NCBI GenBank assembly: GCA_016081115.2
Contig: JABTTQ020000683.1
Coordinates: 21-64,020 of the forward strand
Length of the DNA stretch: 64,000 nt
From: Rehmannia glutinosa
Lineage: Eukaryota > Streptophyta > Magnoliopsida > Lamiales > Orobanchaceae
Reading direction: 5' to 3'
In this document: positions 44,877 through 56,034 of the stretch, one piece after another
How the letters are laid out: each line of letters begins with the position of its first letter
Position numbering within the stretch: position 1 is the first letter of the stretch
Program-made: the position numbers and the translations under genes
The notes under the pieces: generated by a model
The model's input: only the letters and a program-made list of their open reading frames with translations
What the model was told of the DNA's origin: nothing
Databases searched by the model: none

Positions 44877-46925
44877 CTAATACGATCGGTAAATTTGTCT
44901 CGATAGTGTATTCTTCCGGTATTCCCGCAACATAATTTGCTCCATTTGTAGCCGAAATGGATTTGGAAGAATTGCAAGATCATCGTCATATCCTTCCAAC
45001 ATTTGGATGACGATTTTCATGGATGGACGATCGGTCGGACACCACCGGATGCACCAAAGCCCAACAATGGTAAGTCTCCTTGCTATATTTCCATCATCAT
45101 CTTTCTCAATTTGTGCCCAAATATCTTCCCCAATATTTATATGATTGTAAATCCATTGCGGAAAGTACACTGGCTAGTATTTAGATTAGGGTTTATATTT
45201 TTCCTACCTCCAACCATTTCAAGCAACAACATTCCGAAACTATAAACATCCGATTTATAGGATACCCTCCCAAAAGTCCTTGACAATACCTCGGGCGCAA
45301 TGTAGCCGATCGTGCCCCGGGCAATTTGTCATCGTTACACCACTTTGCTCCTTAGAACACAACTTGGCGGCATCAAGTCACGGATCTTCGGGTTGAAATT
45401 GTGGTCTAACAAGATGTTATGGGGCTTGATGTCGAAATGGAGGATTTGTTGATCGCATCCCTGGTGAAGATATTCGATGCCTTTGGCTATGCCTAGTGCA
45501 ATATCTTGTAGCTTTTCCCAACCAAGAGAATTTGTCTTAGAGCCTCGATTGGAAAATGAACTTCTCTAGTGAATCATTTGGTAAATATTCGAAACCGTGA
45601 GCTCTTCTAAATCCTTCGGCACAAAAATCCTACCAAGCGGACCACGTTGACATGGTGTATTCTCCCAATTGTACCTACTTCATTAACAAAATCCTCCCCA
45701 TTTCCCGTGGAATTGTTGAGTACCTTTACCGCAACGTTTATTTCATTTGTTAACTTACCCTTGTAAACAATTCCATAATCTCCTTCACCCAATTTCTCAC
45801 TAAATCGAAGAGTGATCCTTCTTATGTCGAGTAAGAGAATCTAGTGGGCTTAAGGGCTCTGTAATCTTCCAAAACTTTTCAATCTTCATTTGATTCTCTC
45901 TGTTTGCTCTAATTGAGTCATTTGAAAAGAAGGACGAGAGTTGCGAGTGTTATCACGACAAAGAAAGAACCTAAAGTTGCACCTGCATAACAGAAAGATT
46001 GGTCGAAGATTTTAAATAGATCTCTTAAAACTTAGAAAGAGAGCAAGAAATTATATAAAAAAGGAGAACTTGTAAAACATTGATCAAAAAGGAAAATGTT
46101 CACCTGTAACCAATAGTCTCTTTGATGCTCCTGGAACAGACAGCAACAAACATTTGAGTTCTTCTTTGTTATGTGTTTTTATGTGTTTATGTGTGTAAAA
46201 CATAAATTTTGCTCGTGCAGCCATGTGTTTATTCTGAAAGAAAACATTCAAATAAGATAGAATGAGTGGTATACCTCGTTTTTTGGGTTTGTTCATACAC
46301 TGAATTTGATGTCCTGTGGTAGAGTTTTTTAAGGTGCATTTTTTCCTTGAGCTTCACAGCTGCCACATGCTGGTTCGGACCAGTTCAAATCGAGATCGTT
46401 TATGTGAAATATATCCCATGGAACAGATGAAAATTCATGAACCTTGGTGCAAGAAGTCAAAGAAAGTGAACCCATGGAATCGCGAGCATCAATGGCATAA
46501 AATTGGTTTCCAGAATCACCAAGACAAGGAATAAAGTTATATAAGTTTCTTTTTGAAGCAGAACAATTAAAAAGGGTATAGTCATATAAGTATGTTTCCA
46601 AGAAATGGAATGGGGAGGCAGATAAGTTTAGATATGGTAGCTTCTTCGGAAGACACTTTTCTGGATCATAAAGGTGAACTTGTTGAGACACATAATTAAT
46701 TTTCTTTACAACAACATTTACGGATAAAGGCAATGCAAGAATGGTCTCATTATTCTCGTTGCAATATACATCAAAACCTGGATAGCCACAATATTCCGGC
46801 GTAGATAGTTATGCCTCGAACGGAAATCGAATTGTTGGACCATTTTTTTCGGTGGTGGGCTTACAATCATCTCCAAGAACCGGAAATAATAAAGAGAAGA
46901 AAATAAAGATGAGGAAGAGTGACAT
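44877..46925 (-). pseudogene. LRK10-type receptor-like kinase (pseudogene)
   Basis: Minus-strand gene for a wall-associated or LRK10-like receptor kinase. The first ATG (46925) opens a signal peptide (MSLFLIFIFFSLLFPVLG) and a Cys-containing GUB_WAK extracellular domain with GYPGFDVYC and CSASKRNLYNFIPC. A transmembrane stretch near 45.9 kb follows, then the kinase: GEGDYGIVYKG and VAVKVL (ATP site), ILHFDIKPHNILLD (catalytic loop), and a C-lobe with GLWCIRWCPTDRPSMKIVIQMLEG. It is dead: an in-frame TAA lies about 40 codons after the start, frames shift repeatedly, and the DFG motif is disrupted. A copia LTR lies about 115 bp upstream of the start. Confidence 0.85.
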
Positions 46926-47039
46926 ATTAAATTAAACCAGTGTTTTCTGTTTTCAGTCTCTGTTTCTCCTTGACATTATAACCTTAATACCCCCATTCAT
47001 TACTGAAAGAATTTAAGCACGGATATTTACCAAAAGTTT

Positions 47040-47775
47040 TGCAGAGTTAGGATGTGATTGCAGATGTGATCACATTCACAATCACATGCAGCGGAAATTT
47101 GAAAACAATAAAGAGACACACGAAGTAACAATTGTCTACAAGCCAACAAGCTTGTAGACGTGCCAATATGGCAAAACTTTCCACTAGTAAAATCAGTTTG
47201 ATTCCGTATACAAAAATACTCAAATCCAACTAGTAGAAATTCAACGAAAAATTCCTATCACGAGTATATCTAATCTATGTAATTCAACTCATCCAACAAT
47301 AGATATGTATGGACTTCGTTAATCACAATACAAAAACAATGGATGAAAAGCTAACAAACACAAGTTGCAGGGCTGAATGTGATCTCAGATGTAGTCACAT
47401 TCGAGGTCGCATCCAGGGCAGTTCAGACTCGTTGTGCTTGAATGACTCTAACTATCTCAAGACTCTTTTAACTCTGGTGTATTTCTTGTCATCATTATGG
47501 ACGTCCTCTTCCCTTTAAATAGCAGTCCAACACCCTTCAAGAGACCTAATACACAAGGAAATAAGATATATACACATATATGACAAGTAAATCACTTATG
47601 TTAGGAAACAAGATAACTATCAAGAATCCTAATATATCAATACCATATCAATATGATTTCTTCCCTTATCCAAAAAGTCCTAATTATATCACAAGTCTAG
47701 AAAGGCAAAACAAATCAAAACCAATCTTTATCTTTTTCTCGAAAAATATTTTTAGACGATAAAATCGTCCTAACA
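47040..47775 (-). repeat. 3' LTR of the copia element
   Basis: On the minus strand it begins TGTTAGGACGATTTTATC and probably ends CCTAACTCTGCA, giving about 736 bp with TG...CA ends. The right border is supported by the adjoining polypurine tract, while the left border is a best guess. CTATTTAAAGGG near 47515 on the minus strand is a plausible TATA region. The LTR contains repeated GATGTGATCACATTC-type motifs. Confidence 0.65.
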
Positions 47776-47790
47776 ATCTCCCCTTTTTTG
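47776..47790 (-). other. Polypurine tract of the copia element
   Basis: Read on the minus strand as CAAAAAAGGGGAGAT directly before the TGTTAGG start of the LTR. It primes plus-strand synthesis. Confidence 0.75.
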
Positions 47791-48182
47791 CCTTTCTGGA
47801 CAAAACACATAACAAGCACAAATCAAGCAAACTCCCCCTGAGTGTGACAACTCCCCCTAAATATCATGTTGATTTAAAAAATACTGAAACAGATGCGATC
47901 ACATTTCAGGTCACATTTATAACTGCAGCAAAAAAACGAGAGTTCATCAAGTTATCAAAAGACAAAACAAGTAAACCTAGTGGAATAGTAGTCTTAGTAC
48001 ATCCCCAATCAAATATCATAAAGTTCATCAGTAGACACATTCGTGTCCAATTGTCCTTCAAAATCAAATCAAGGCCTTCGCCGCTTCATTTTCGAGTCGG
48101 TGGTGCGGCAAAGAAGCCCGGCAGATCTCTGATCTGTTGGACATGTGAGCTTCAGTGCTTGGGTCGCCTTCATTCTGTCGAG

Positions 48183-49304
48183 TCAGTGGTGCAGCAGCAC
48201 TAGCTTGATCTGCAGCCTATTCAGACATGTGAGCTTCAGTGCTTGGGCCACCTTCGGTATGTTCTCCCCCTTTTTGGCCAGAAATTGAGCCAAGGATGTG
48301 TTGCAACTGAGATCGGAGAGCAGTGAAGTGAGTAATCTGTTGCTCAGCAAAAGCCAGTTGGACCTGTAAAAAGGCAGTAGAAACAGGTACAGATGAAATG
48401 TAAGAAAAAATGGGATCAGGAATGTGGCCAACTGGCTTTTGAGGTTGGAGTCGTAGCAACATCCTGGAGAAGCAGCAGAGGTTGGAGTCGTAGGAGCAGG
48501 CGGAGCATCTCCTGGATAGACGAGAGGCAAATCAACAATGCGATTTTGAGGGCTGAGCAGTGGTCTGGATACATGAAAGACCCCAGGTAGGTTGGTAAAA
48601 TGATCATCCTTCTTGGGCTGAAAACCTTGTGACACCAGGATCTTATAGATCAGGCTTGGAAATGGCAGGGACCAAGCTTTAGATTCACTGGTAGCAAAGA
48701 ACGTGTCCTCCGTGAAAGCCAATTTCCCAAAATTGAACGGCAGTCCTTTCCCAATTTGATATAGAACTCGAGCATGTGTCCGTGTAACTATGGAATTATT
48801 CTTCGAAGGAGACCAATTTGCACAACATATTTTGTGCAAAAACCCATAGAAGGACGTAAGGCGGGAGGAGACAAGCTTTTTGGGATGGGCAGGCCAATCT
48901 TGCATACGCCCACCAGATAGAAAGCGAGCCATTTCATTGTAATCGGAGGGCACCTCACTTTCCTCAAAATTAGGTATGTCAAAGAAAGGTTAATGATCGA
49001 TCGTGGGACCGAACTCATATATCTTATTTCGAACAAACACTTTTCCAAACTTGGGAGATCGACGAACAAAGAATACGAGTAGACATATTAGCATAAAACT
49101 CTGCACCACGTAATCAATATAAGGCAGTGCAGTATCAATTGTGGTTAACAAATTGCGTTCTTCAAAAAATCGATTCAAGTTATACTTCTCAAAGTGCTCA
49201 TAATCTCGATTTTTCTCATCAATAAAGGAACGGGAAAGGATAGCATGAAACCAGAAGCGGCAAAGGTGTGGTAAAATTGCTCGAGTGAGCTTTTGCAATA
49301 TCAA
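48183..49304 (-). pseudogene. Extra 3' ORF of the copia element, plant transposon protein domain
   Basis: Three overlapping minus-strand frames make one protein. The first (48990-49304) has FFEERNLLTTIDTALPYIDYVVQSF. Next comes NEMARFLSGGRMQDWP, then KLVSSRLTSFYGFLHKICCANWSPS with THARVLYQIGKGLPFNFGK and AWSLPFPSLIYKILVSQGF. This matches the putative plant transposon protein domain found in ORFs downstream of pol in Sirevirus-like elements, sometimes called env-like. The final part is Pro/Ala-rich. Frame changes at about 49.0 and 48.4 kb break it. Confidence 0.7.
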
Positions 49305-49382
49305 ACTCGAGAATCGGATGTGTCGTCGGATGACATCACATCTTTCTCAACATCTCTGCAGCAGCTGTTCTCCTTTAAATCT

Positions 49383-50541
49383 TCAAAGAATCATTTCATC
49401 ACCCACTTCTTCGACCATGGCATCAAGATCAATCTCAGGGTCTGGTTCTTTTGAAGCATCAAAATCTTCATCACTTGAGTCATCGAATTCAGAACTTGAC
49501 TCAGCTGCAATAGGTGTTGGCCTAGATGTGGTCACATCCTTGGCCACACCTTTCGCTTTCTCGACCTGCGCAAGCATTTGTGCCAAAAGGCACATCCTCA
49601 TCATTATCGTGGATTCGGGTTGCACTCGTTCTAGAGGCGTAACAACAAACCTGGTTTGCATTGTCCTCTGAATCACTAAAAGGGACAAAAGGAATAGGCA
49701 AATCATCTCCCCCTGTCTGCGAAGTACCCTCAACAGCAGTCTTTTGCTTCTTTGGAGAAATTTCAGGAGTAGAGTCTGAATCTTCGAAGTCCTCTGGAGA
49801 GTAACCACGAAGTCTTTTCGAACGGCGCACATTAGGGTTTCCCAATGGCCCATGAACTGTGCGAATGACCTCAAAATCCGGAGGATTGTCGACATCAATT
49901 TCATTATTTTTCTCACCAGGAAGAACAGAGGCAAGGGCCTCGTCTTGAAATGGAACAGGAATGATAGCCGTTGGAGTGGAACTTGGAGGGGATGAGTGCT
50001 CAGGGAGAGAAGAATCCAAACCTGGATCTTTGATTGAAGCAGTGGGAGATGCAGTCCCAGATGCAGGGACATCTTCAGGAAAAGATGCAGGGGCATCGTG
50101 AAGCAGTCGGGAGCGGCGATTTTTGGCGATGGAGGAGTGATGGTTTTGCGAGGACCTCGTGGGAGTGGAGGAAGGCGTGGCGCTGCCTCAGCAGAAAGAG
50201 CTCTCCTTATGCGGAGAAGAATGAGGATTTAAAGGCGGATGGAGATGCGGTGTCGATGGGGTTCCATCTCGACAAAGATCTCGCTTGAGATTTGCTTCCA
50301 TGGATTTCTCGGACTTGGGGCTTTTAATTGTGCGAGGAAGAAGAAGATTTGTGGGTCGCCAAAAAGGTTCTTGATAGATGAAACAAATCTTGCCATGATG
50401 AGGAAGATGACCGAATAACCTGAAAAAAATCTCAACCACACACAAGCTTCGAAAATTGTGAGAGAAAAGAGGTGTACAACACTCAAGTGCCTCGCAAGTA
50501 AATAGTGATAGCAAAGAGTCATTATTGGGCACGATAATCAA
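49383..50541 (-). pseudogene. N-terminal low-complexity part of the extra copia ORF
   Basis: Minus-strand frames rich in Ser, Pro and acidic residues. The clearest (49522-50019) contains NPNVRRSKRLRGYSPEDFEDSDSTP and EISPKKQKT, which look like nuclear import signals in a disordered region. It leads into the conserved domain at 49.3 kb. Alternative frames over the same DNA are shadows. Confidence 0.5.
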
Positions 50542-50544
50542 AGT

Positions 50545-51406
50545 ACAATGGGAAGAGTTTGATTAGGGAAGAATTTCTCATGGTAATAATCGAAAAAAAA
50601 GGAAAGAAAATCAAGATCCCAATTAATTTCAAACTCGGTTCTCAAAGTGTCCACATTATGTCAACTTGTGATAAAATCAAAAAAAAAAAAAATTTACCCC
50701 GATCCTCCAAATCGGTTCAACCCACAAAATATATCCATCAAGATTTTCAAGATTTGGGAAGAGAAAAATATCACCCTCTAATTATATATGGAAACCAAAT
50801 CTCAAAGAAAGAATCCAAGATCACCGGGGACATGCAAACCTAATATGCCTAATGCAAAAAAAAAAAAAAAAACGCACACACAAGGTGAAAAGTCTTTTAA
50901 AGAATGGATGTAGGTTCAAATGTCGCCCCATTTTAGTCACTGTCTTGGCCGATTCAATGAATCGCAATCCGAAATCTGACTTATCAAAATTTTGAGTTTT
51001 CTTCACTTTTTCCGAGTCTCATGAGGAGTTAACCAAACAGGAGCTTTCACTCAAGTGCCAAAGGTAGCTCTTTTTCACATGATCATGCCTTTGTTAAACA
51101 AAGAGGATGCTTGATGAAATAGGTCACAAGGAATAGCTGCACACAATGGGTTGGTAGCTTTTTCCTGGAAGGCCTCCAAGCATGATCAAGACTTTATTTT
51201 CAACTCGGCCATCGGGAAAAATATCATCAATTTTTTGGAATTGGAGAGATCGACTCACACCAGTTTTCCAAGGGAGATAATATATGTGACTAGTTCGAAC
51301 CATCAATCCACTTTTTGCAGAAATGCATGAAGGCTTATAATGCAGGGATGCCTAAAAAAATGAAAAAAAAAATAGAGGAGAAGAGAGGGGATGCAGATTT
51401 TGGATG
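50545..51406 (-). other. Spacer of the copia element next to the insertion site of element B
   Basis: Non-coding, AT-rich, with A-runs near 50680, 50855 and 51355. It connects the extra ORF with pol and is interrupted at 51407-51411 by element B. No gene is seen. Confidence 0.55.
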
Positions 51407-51411
51407 TCACA
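51407..51411. repeat. Left 5-bp target duplication of element B
   Basis: TCACA, repeated exactly at 63006-63010. Five bases is the standard length for LTR retrotransposon integration. Confidence 0.9.
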
Positions 51412-53011
51412 TGCTACAACTTTAAGGTTGCAAACCCAAGTGCAGGTTGTCTCAAGTAATAATATTCTCGTGAGTCCGAGGTCGATCCACAGGGAAGATT
51501 ATGTAAGTTTACAGGGAATATTTTTCTTTGATAAATAAATAGATATTTTTTAAACTAGTAAGAAATATAATTTTTTTACGATAAACTTGATTAATAAAAT
51601 TGTTGAGGATAGAGATCCACTCTTTATTTTGGATAAAGGAATGATTATATTTTCTTACCTCTTCAATTACTACTATTGGAATCCATACACAACAAAGGTT
51701 CCAATAGAAATATATTCTAAATATAAATCATGTAATAAGGTGAACATGTTTTATTACCAATTATAATTCATCTTATAACGCCAATACTTGCTTATGGACT
51801 CAAGTATTCATGCATTCTCTTGTCTACAATAAATCAAGGTATCCACGTTAGTAGTCGGTTGAAGTAAAACCAGACATTTAACTAAATGGAACCAAGTATT
51901 TATTGTGCCAATAGAATGCATAAATCAAGAATACCATAAAACAAGAAGGGTATAATCTAAAAAATAAATTGATGATCAAAACAATAAAATTTAATGTAAA
52001 GCTATAATCATTCCTTTTCCTCCATCAAGAGTTTCACTCTATTCCTCAACAAAATAAACTTAGAAAGACATAAAGAAAGTAGAGAAAACAAGATATTGTA
52101 TGAAAACTAAGGAATGCATTTTTATGAAATACTAGAAAATCTACTATAATATAGGAAAACAAGAATGAAACTTTCTTTGAAACTCTAACTTTCTATACAA
52201 ACTTGTGTGTTTAGCAAGTGTAAATGACCTCTATTTATAGGCAACACAATAATTCTTATTGGAATTATTTTATTTTTTATTTTCAAGATAATTGACAAAA
52301 TGCTGAAAATTTGAAACCAACTCCATTATTTCATTTGTCTGGGCTTTTTGGAAAGGATTCTTGCTGATTCATCTTGATTTTCTTTGAAAACTTAATTCCC
52401 ACATGTCTTGGCTTCATTCTCCCACTGATTTAAATGAAATTCAAGCATTATTAGCCAAGATATGAAGTAATAATTGTGGAGTGGTTGGCCTGCGAGATCA
52501 TGCTGCAGCATCTTGTTGCATTTGTTAAAATTCCTTGCCGACATAATTAGACTTGGGTGTCTTAATGAAAGTTGTATCCAAATGTGTTGGGAAGACACAG
52601 TTAAAATTTCAGCACCATTGAACATGTGGTCTTCGAGTTATGCCCACAATACTGACCTTGGTTCAGTCTTGACAGCAAATGTGTCTCTTGAAACATGAAA
52701 TGTTGATGAACTTTTGATCCAAGAAAATACCATTCCAAACTTTGATTTAGTATTTAATATCTCTGAATATTTGTTAAAGAATGGATTGTGAATCCATATC
52801 TTCAAGAATCATCCCTAAATCATGCCGGAATTGAAAGTTATGTGCATTGATCCGAACCTGCATAAAAATTGCTTCCTACTACAATTTTGTATTGATTTCC
52901 TATTTTATTTATAACACATAATAATACTATAAATTTATATTATTACTAATATTAATAATGTAAAATATTATTACAAACCAAAAGTAATTGTATATTTTTT
53001 AACGTTTATCA
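51412..53011 (-). repeat. 3' LTR of element B
   Basis: 1,600 bp, starting TGCTACAACTTTAAGG and ending AACGTTTATCA. It contains a TATA-like TATAAATAGAGG on the minus strand near 52235. Aligned by eye with 61407-63005 it shows about 14 substitutions and one single-base indel. Confidence 0.95.
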
Positions 53012-53531
53012 CACCCTCCAACCAGCTTATTACTAGTCCCTAGTAATTAAAGCCTACAAAATACAAAAGAAATTTTTATGAACATGGCATGATATTATTT
53101 CTTTAACAAAAACTTGTGAAAATGTCTAACAATCAAAAATTTTATTGTCAATTATCATAGATGCTATCAAGAATAAATATAATTTTTATATAGAGAAGAA
53201 ATATTGTATATATGCACAAAACCACCGTTGCATTCCGCGAACCAAGATACATAAACATCAAATTTAATCATGAAAAAGCCTCAACTCCATATCCTCACGG
53301 GTTAGTGTTTATCATTTAAGCTGGTAAGGTGTTCACTCATGGAGTTGGAAAACATTTAAAACTCTCCAGAAATGGCCAATAAAATTTAGGACAAACATTC
53401 AAACAAAAATTGAGCATGAGATAGGTAGTTATAAAATTTGGAATACCTAAATTTTCATACCCAAAATATGTTTCGAAATTTCATTGGTTTAGAATGGCAA
53501 ACTAAGTAATAGTATTCATTTTTTTTTCTTC

Positions 53532-53562
<31 letters not shown>

Positions 53563-54340
53563 TTTTTCTATCCATTTTTTTTTTTTTTCATTTTTCACTT
53601 TTTCTCTTCATTTGTACAACATGATATTACATGATAATATAACAATTAGAAATACTCATCACAGACTTTGTAATGGAGTATTGTAATAGAAATTGAAAAT
53701 GTAGATATTAACCAAATCATTTCTCCACATGGTAGGTAGACATATTTAAGTATTTGGATCACAACATAACCATTTCAAATGACCAATTAAAGTTCAGAAT
53801 GCTTGTTTTCTCAAACTCACCACTCATTCACAAAAGATGTGTGAATATTGAAAATCAAACGCTTTATCATGATCAAACTTTCAGTTATATGTATCACAAC
53901 CAATCTCTCCACAAAGCATAGAATGTGCATAAAACAATTTCTTCTCTCTCTCTTTTTTTTTATTTAATCAAGATAGCATCATTGAATTCAACAATAAAGC
54001 TATTTTCATACTTGATAATTCACAAATTTTTTTAAACCAAATACAACATGCCATGTTTTTTTTTTTAAAGAAAAGAACACAACAACACCATAATACAGAT
54101 GCGTCTCAAGAACATCAAAATGACATTCTTTACTCTGCCATCAATTTTTTTTTTTTAAATTCCAAAATAAAATCACACATTTATCATATAAAAGAAAATA
54201 TCAATTATCCCTTCCCCCCAACTTATTTGAAACATTGTCCTCAATGTCAAAAATAATTAGGAAAGTAAAGTTTAGAAGATATCACCGATGTATGGCTTAT
54301 TGAAACGAAAGAACATAATGGCATCCATGATGGGTAAATT
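53012..54340 (-). other. 3' untranslated region of element B
   Basis: Non-coding between LOG and the 3' LTR. The polypurine tract is probably GGTTGGAGGGTG on the minus strand, next to the LTR. A 70-bp T/C-rich tract lies at 53519-53590, comparable to the T/C-rich tract of element C near 2.9-3.1 kb. At 54210-54250 the minus strand reads ATTGAGGACAATGTTTCAAA followed by TAAGTTGGGGGG, a motif common downstream of pol in gypsy elements. It lies on the LTR side of LOG, so LOG is inside the element body. Confidence 0.6.
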
Positions 54341-54986
54341 TCACAATGTCGAGATAAATCCATTTGCGTTTTCGACTTGTATCTTCAAAGGCCAAACAAT
54401 ATGAGCAACTGCTGGATCTGGCTTGTGAATGTATGCTTGGAGTTTGTCGATTAATTCGCTTGGAGTTGTCGCACAAATTATGATTCGTCTGGCTGATTGT
54501 GAAATAAAACCTTTCTCGATAGAATAATCTAAGAAAGATAACAAACCATCAAAGAAACCATTAACATTAAGAATACCTATAGGCTTCTGGTGAATGTTGA
54601 GTTGTGCCCAGGAGACCATTTGGAATAACTCTTCCAGTGTACCAAAACCACCAGGTAGGGTGATAAAGGCATCAACATTATTCATCATATTTACCATTCT
54701 ATCTTGCATGTTTAATACTCTTAACTCATCTCCAATAGTTTCTCCAATGATATTTCGACTTAAAGATTTTGGAACAACTCCTAAGACTTTGACTCCTCCC
54801 AAATATGCAGAACCAGCAATACGTCCCATTAATCCCTGACAACCACCCCCGTATACTAAGTGAATCTGTTTTTTAGCTAGAATTTTACCAAGATTATTGG
54901 CTTCCTCAATAAAACAACTATCTTTCCCAGGACTAGAACCACAAAATACAACAATACTATTAATTTTACGGAAATAAGACACTTCC

Positions 54987-54988
<2 letters not shown>
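54341..54988 (-). CDS. LOG: LOG-family cytokinin riboside 5'-monophosphate phosphoribohydrolase
   Basis: LOG enzymes release active free-base cytokinin from its riboside monophosphate in the cytosol and nucleus. The frame from the first ATG gives 215 residues, the usual LOG length, without stops or introns. Motifs in order: VVFCGSSPG (13-21), LVYGGGCQGLMG (44-55), LGVVPKSL (69-76), MQDRMVNM (94-101), LPGGFGTLEE (111-120) and WAQLNIHQKPIGILNVNGFF (127-146). PGGxGTxEE is the family signature. The MQDRM segment has Met where classical LOGs have Lys, as I recall also for a divergent LOGL-type clade. Plant LOG genes normally have several introns, so this looks like a retrocopy. It lies on the same strand as the retrotransposon. 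Activity is inferred, not shown. Confidence 0.9.

Positions 54989-54990
<2 letters not shown>

Positions 54991-55040
<50 letters not shown>
54991..55040. repeat. CT/GA microsatellite in the LOG leader
   Basis: About 24 CT units on the plus strand, read as GA on the coding strand, ending three bases before the LOG start codon. GA-rich leaders are common in plant mRNAs. If translated upstream in frame it would give only Glu-Arg repeats, and no upstream ATG opens that frame. Confidence 0.9.
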
Positions 55041-55046
<6 letters not shown>

Positions 55047-55095
55047 TTTTTTTTTTTAATAAACTGAGTGGTGTGATAAGAGGGTGAATGCAAAG

Positions 55096-55107
55096 CTATT
55101 TATTAAG
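55096..55107 (-). promoter_or_regulatory. Possible TATA box of LOG
   Basis: The minus strand reads CTTAATAAATAG about 110 bp upstream of the LOG ATG. It is followed at a suitable distance by pyrimidine-rich CACCCTCTTATCAC, where transcription could start. If real, the captured gene brought its own promoter and does not depend on the LTR. Prediction by pattern only. Confidence 0.35.
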
Positions 55108-55199
55108 CTATGAACAGGAAACACAACAGTAATTTAATTGTTTTTTTTTAAAAAAAATTTGAAATAAAGACAAGAAAGTAAAGACAAACAATTAAATAC

Positions 55200-56030
55200 T
55201 AACGCGTGAATGAACAGTAAAGTAGTTGTGATTGTGGCTCACATCTTCCTCTCGGTTTTACGCCCGTAAACGGCTTAAACGCCCTCTATGGGTGGGGATA
55301 TGCTTCCCATCCAATTTTCTTATAAATTGGCAAACAGGTCTTTTAACGCCGATTCCCAAGACTAAGTTCACATTCTTCACGAAATTGGAGCCATAATCGG
55401 AGAATTTCACGATGCACAAATCCACTAGGATGCGTATCAAGATTCCATAGAATGTTATCTAAAGACTCTTACTCGTGCCATCCTTAATGAATTGAATTTT
55501 ATCCTCTCGATTTCTAGAAACCATGCCTAAAAACGACATCGTGTGTCACAAGTCCATCTAGCACATTTGTGACAAACTTGCATTCTTTTGGCCCTTCGTT
55601 TTTTTTGAATATGAACTTTTACCAAAACCAGGCATGCATTTAGTAGGAGAAAATGAAAATTCACCGCTAATCTTACCTTTGCTTCAATTATCCAACGTAT
55701 ATCTTCCGGAATACCTTTGAGCATAAACAATCTTAACCTTTCAAGTCCGGCTTTATATATTTCTAAAATTTCAGTTTTAGCAAGAAAATAAAATCTCTTT
55801 TTGAGAGTAGGGGAATTTTTTATCCATTTTTTTTTTTTAAAAAAATCAAATGAAAGAGAGAGAGAAAACAAAGTTATGTACAAATATCGTATTTGTGGGA
55901 AATCGATGAGTCCGACTTAATAGTCACTTGAGTACCGTTATCCGCCATTTAACCGGAAAATAACTAATTAAACCCTACAAAACACACACATTTATAAGAA
56001 ACGAATATGCACACTAATTATAACAAGGAT
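55200..56030 (-). other. Unassigned coding-like stretch between integrase and LOG
   Basis: Minus-strand frames contain YKAGLERLRLFMLKGIPEDI followed by RWIIEAKVRL (55527-55883) and, in another frame, ILWNLDTHPSGFVHREILRL. They are interrupted by stops. I do not recognise them. They may be a second captured host fragment or a decayed env-like ORF. A T/C-rich microsatellite and an A-run at 55830-55870 precede the first frame. Confidence 0.4.
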
Positions 56031-56034
56031 TATA

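Noticed and set aside
53519..53590. Poly-T tract as the genomic trace of a poly(A) tail of the LOG retrocopy
   Set aside because: It lies about 750 bp beyond the stop codon, is interrupted by C, and element C has a comparable T/C-rich tract in its own untranslated region.
54341..54988. LOG as a resident host gene that merely has LTRs around it
   Set aside because: A single 5-bp target duplication encloses both LTRs and everything between them. The gene is intronless, and gypsy 3' sequence continues on its downstream side. An independent retro-insertion of LOG into an older element B remains possible, but it would still make LOG part of the mobile unit.
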